Positions 12,287-12,945 of a stretch of 12,945 nucleotides of DNA are shown here, piece after piece. Made by a program: the position numbers and the translations under genes. The stretch is from Heritagella sp051881655. Lineage in GTDB: Bacteria > Bacillota > Clostridia > Oscillospirales > Acutalibacteraceae. The notes under the pieces were generated by a model. The model did not search any database. It saw only the letters and a program-made list of their open reading frames with translations, and was not told where the DNA came from. Where the stretch lies: NCBI GenBank assembly GCA_051881655.1, contig JBJEQH010000109.1, positions 1-12,945 of the forward strand. Direction: 5' to 3'. Within the stretch, counting starts at the first letter, position 1. Each line of letters opens with the position of its first letter.

Positions 12287-12945
12287 TTGATCACCGCCTT
12301 ATACCCCAGCCCGTGTACGGTGACAATCTGGAAAGAATCACAGGGAGCGAGCTTGCTGCGCAGCTTGGTCATATACACATCCACCGCGCGGGGAGCCGTC
12401 TCCGTGTCCGCATCCCAGAATTCATCCATCAGCTGGGTGCGGGTGAATGTCTTCCGGGGGTACGACAGCAGCTTATACAAAAGGCTGAACTCCCGGTGGG
12501 TCAGGGGGATTTCCTCTCCCCGCAGGCAGGCGGTGTGCTCGTCGGCATCCATGACAAAATCGCCTACTTCCAGCCGGCGGCTGGCGGCAATGCGGGCCCG
12601 GCGGAGAAGGGCCGAAATCCGCAGAAGCAGCTCATCCAGATCAATGGGCTTTACCATATAATCGTCCACGCCAATGCCAAATCCCCGCTGCTTAGCGGCC
12701 ATATCGTCCCGAGCGGTCATAAACAGGATGGGAATATTCTGATTCAGCTCACGGACGTTGGAAGCAAACTCGAAGCCGTCCACCCCGGGCATCATAATAT
12801 CCGATACGATCAAATCCACCATGTGAGCGTATAAAGCATCGTAGGCCTCGGCAGCGGTCAGGCATCCGATGGTCTTGTACCCGTTTTGGCTTAAAAACGA
12901 GCAGACGGTTTTGTTCAGGTCCTTATCATCCTCGAGGATCAGAAT
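12283..12945 (-). CDS. OmpR/PhoB-family response regulator, N-terminus cut by window edge
   Basis: The frame is open to the last base, where it reads ILILEDDKDLNKTV, the start of a receiver domain, so only a few N-terminal residues are missing; 220 residues are visible. The acidic pair EDD, the phospho-acceptor Asp in VSDIMMPG, the Thr in FMTARDD and the Lys in YMVKPID are all present. The C-terminal winged helix is typical: LTHREFSLLYKLLSY, the recognition region RAVDVYMTKLRSKL, and the final VHGLGYK. A Met at 12822 is internal to the receiver domain and not the start. It is the first visible gene of the minus-strand operon and partner of the adjacent kinase; its promoter lies outside the window. 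Confidence 0.93.
   Translation of the reverse strand: MLILEDDKDLNKTVCSFLSQNGYKTIGCLTAAEAYDALYAHMVDLIVSDIMMPGVDGFEFASNVRELNQNIPILFMTARDDMAAKQRGFGIGVDDYMVKPIDLDELLLRISALLRRARIAASRRLEVGDFVMDADEHTACLRGEEIPLTHREFSLLYKLLSYPRKTFTRTQLMDEFWDADTETAPRAVDVYMTKLRSKLAPCDSFQIVTVHGLGYKAVIK

Noticed and set aside
12820..12822. Met codon as the start of the response regulator
   Set aside because: The same frame continues to the window end and encodes the missing first part of the receiver domain, including the E-D-D acidic pair.

Overview
The window looks like the chromosome of a Gram-positive anaerobe, probably a gut Clostridia member of the Oscillospiraceae/Ruminococcaceae type. This is an inference from the moderately GC-rich coding DNA, strong GGAGG-type ribosome binding sites, compact overlapping operons, a MecA-like adaptor and Rnf-type membrane proteins. 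There are no rRNA or tRNA genes, CRISPR arrays, transposases or phage genes. Both edges cut a gene: an AEC transporter at the left and an OmpR-type response regulator at the right.

Layout, left to right. (1) 1-508: C-terminal part of an AEC-family permease, closed by a perfect 17-bp terminator hairpin. (2) 711-1352: ribulose-phosphate 3-epimerase (rpe) behind a clear sigma-A promoter. (3) 1329-1904, minus strand: a divergent MecA-like adaptor whose 3' end overlaps the 3' end of rpe by 24 bp. (4) 1968-4202: a tight three-gene operon of integral membrane proteins homologous to RnfD, RnfE and RnfA, in canonical order but without rnfC, rnfG or rnfB, closed by a strong terminator. (5) 4309-4460: an AT-rich island (29 G/C in 160 bases for 4301-4460, by hand count) with repeated TATTCTGYA motifs and an extended -10 promoter. 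It leads into putP (4515-6050), a Na+/proline symporter. (6) A bidirectional terminator, then on the minus strand a FAD-dependent oxidoreductase fused to a C-terminal Rieske domain (6106-7428). Divergent from it is a cytosolic von Willebrand A protein with a Cys-rich C-terminal half (7563-8936). (7) 9057-12945, minus strand: one apparent operon read right to left. It holds a response regulator, a histidine kinase, an 8-TM protein of unknown function, a 126-aa two-TM protein of unknown function, and a DMT/EamA transporter that ends at a terminator near 9000.

The most interesting region is the Rnf-like operon. Ungapped alignment against remembered E. coli RsxE and RsxA shows that all four cysteines that hold the intramembrane iron-sulfur cluster in Rnf and Na+-NQR are replaced: Phe44 and Thr123 in the E-like protein, Ser29 and Thr117 in the A-like protein. 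The D-like protein keeps a threonine where FMN is normally attached, but its surroundings have changed. Together with the missing soluble and redox subunits, this suggests a re-purposed Rnf membrane core, or a complex with different electron-transfer chemistry. The second region worth attention is the two-component operon. Its kinase has almost no extracellular sensor domain and is translationally coupled to an unknown multi-TM protein that could be its sensory or output partner.
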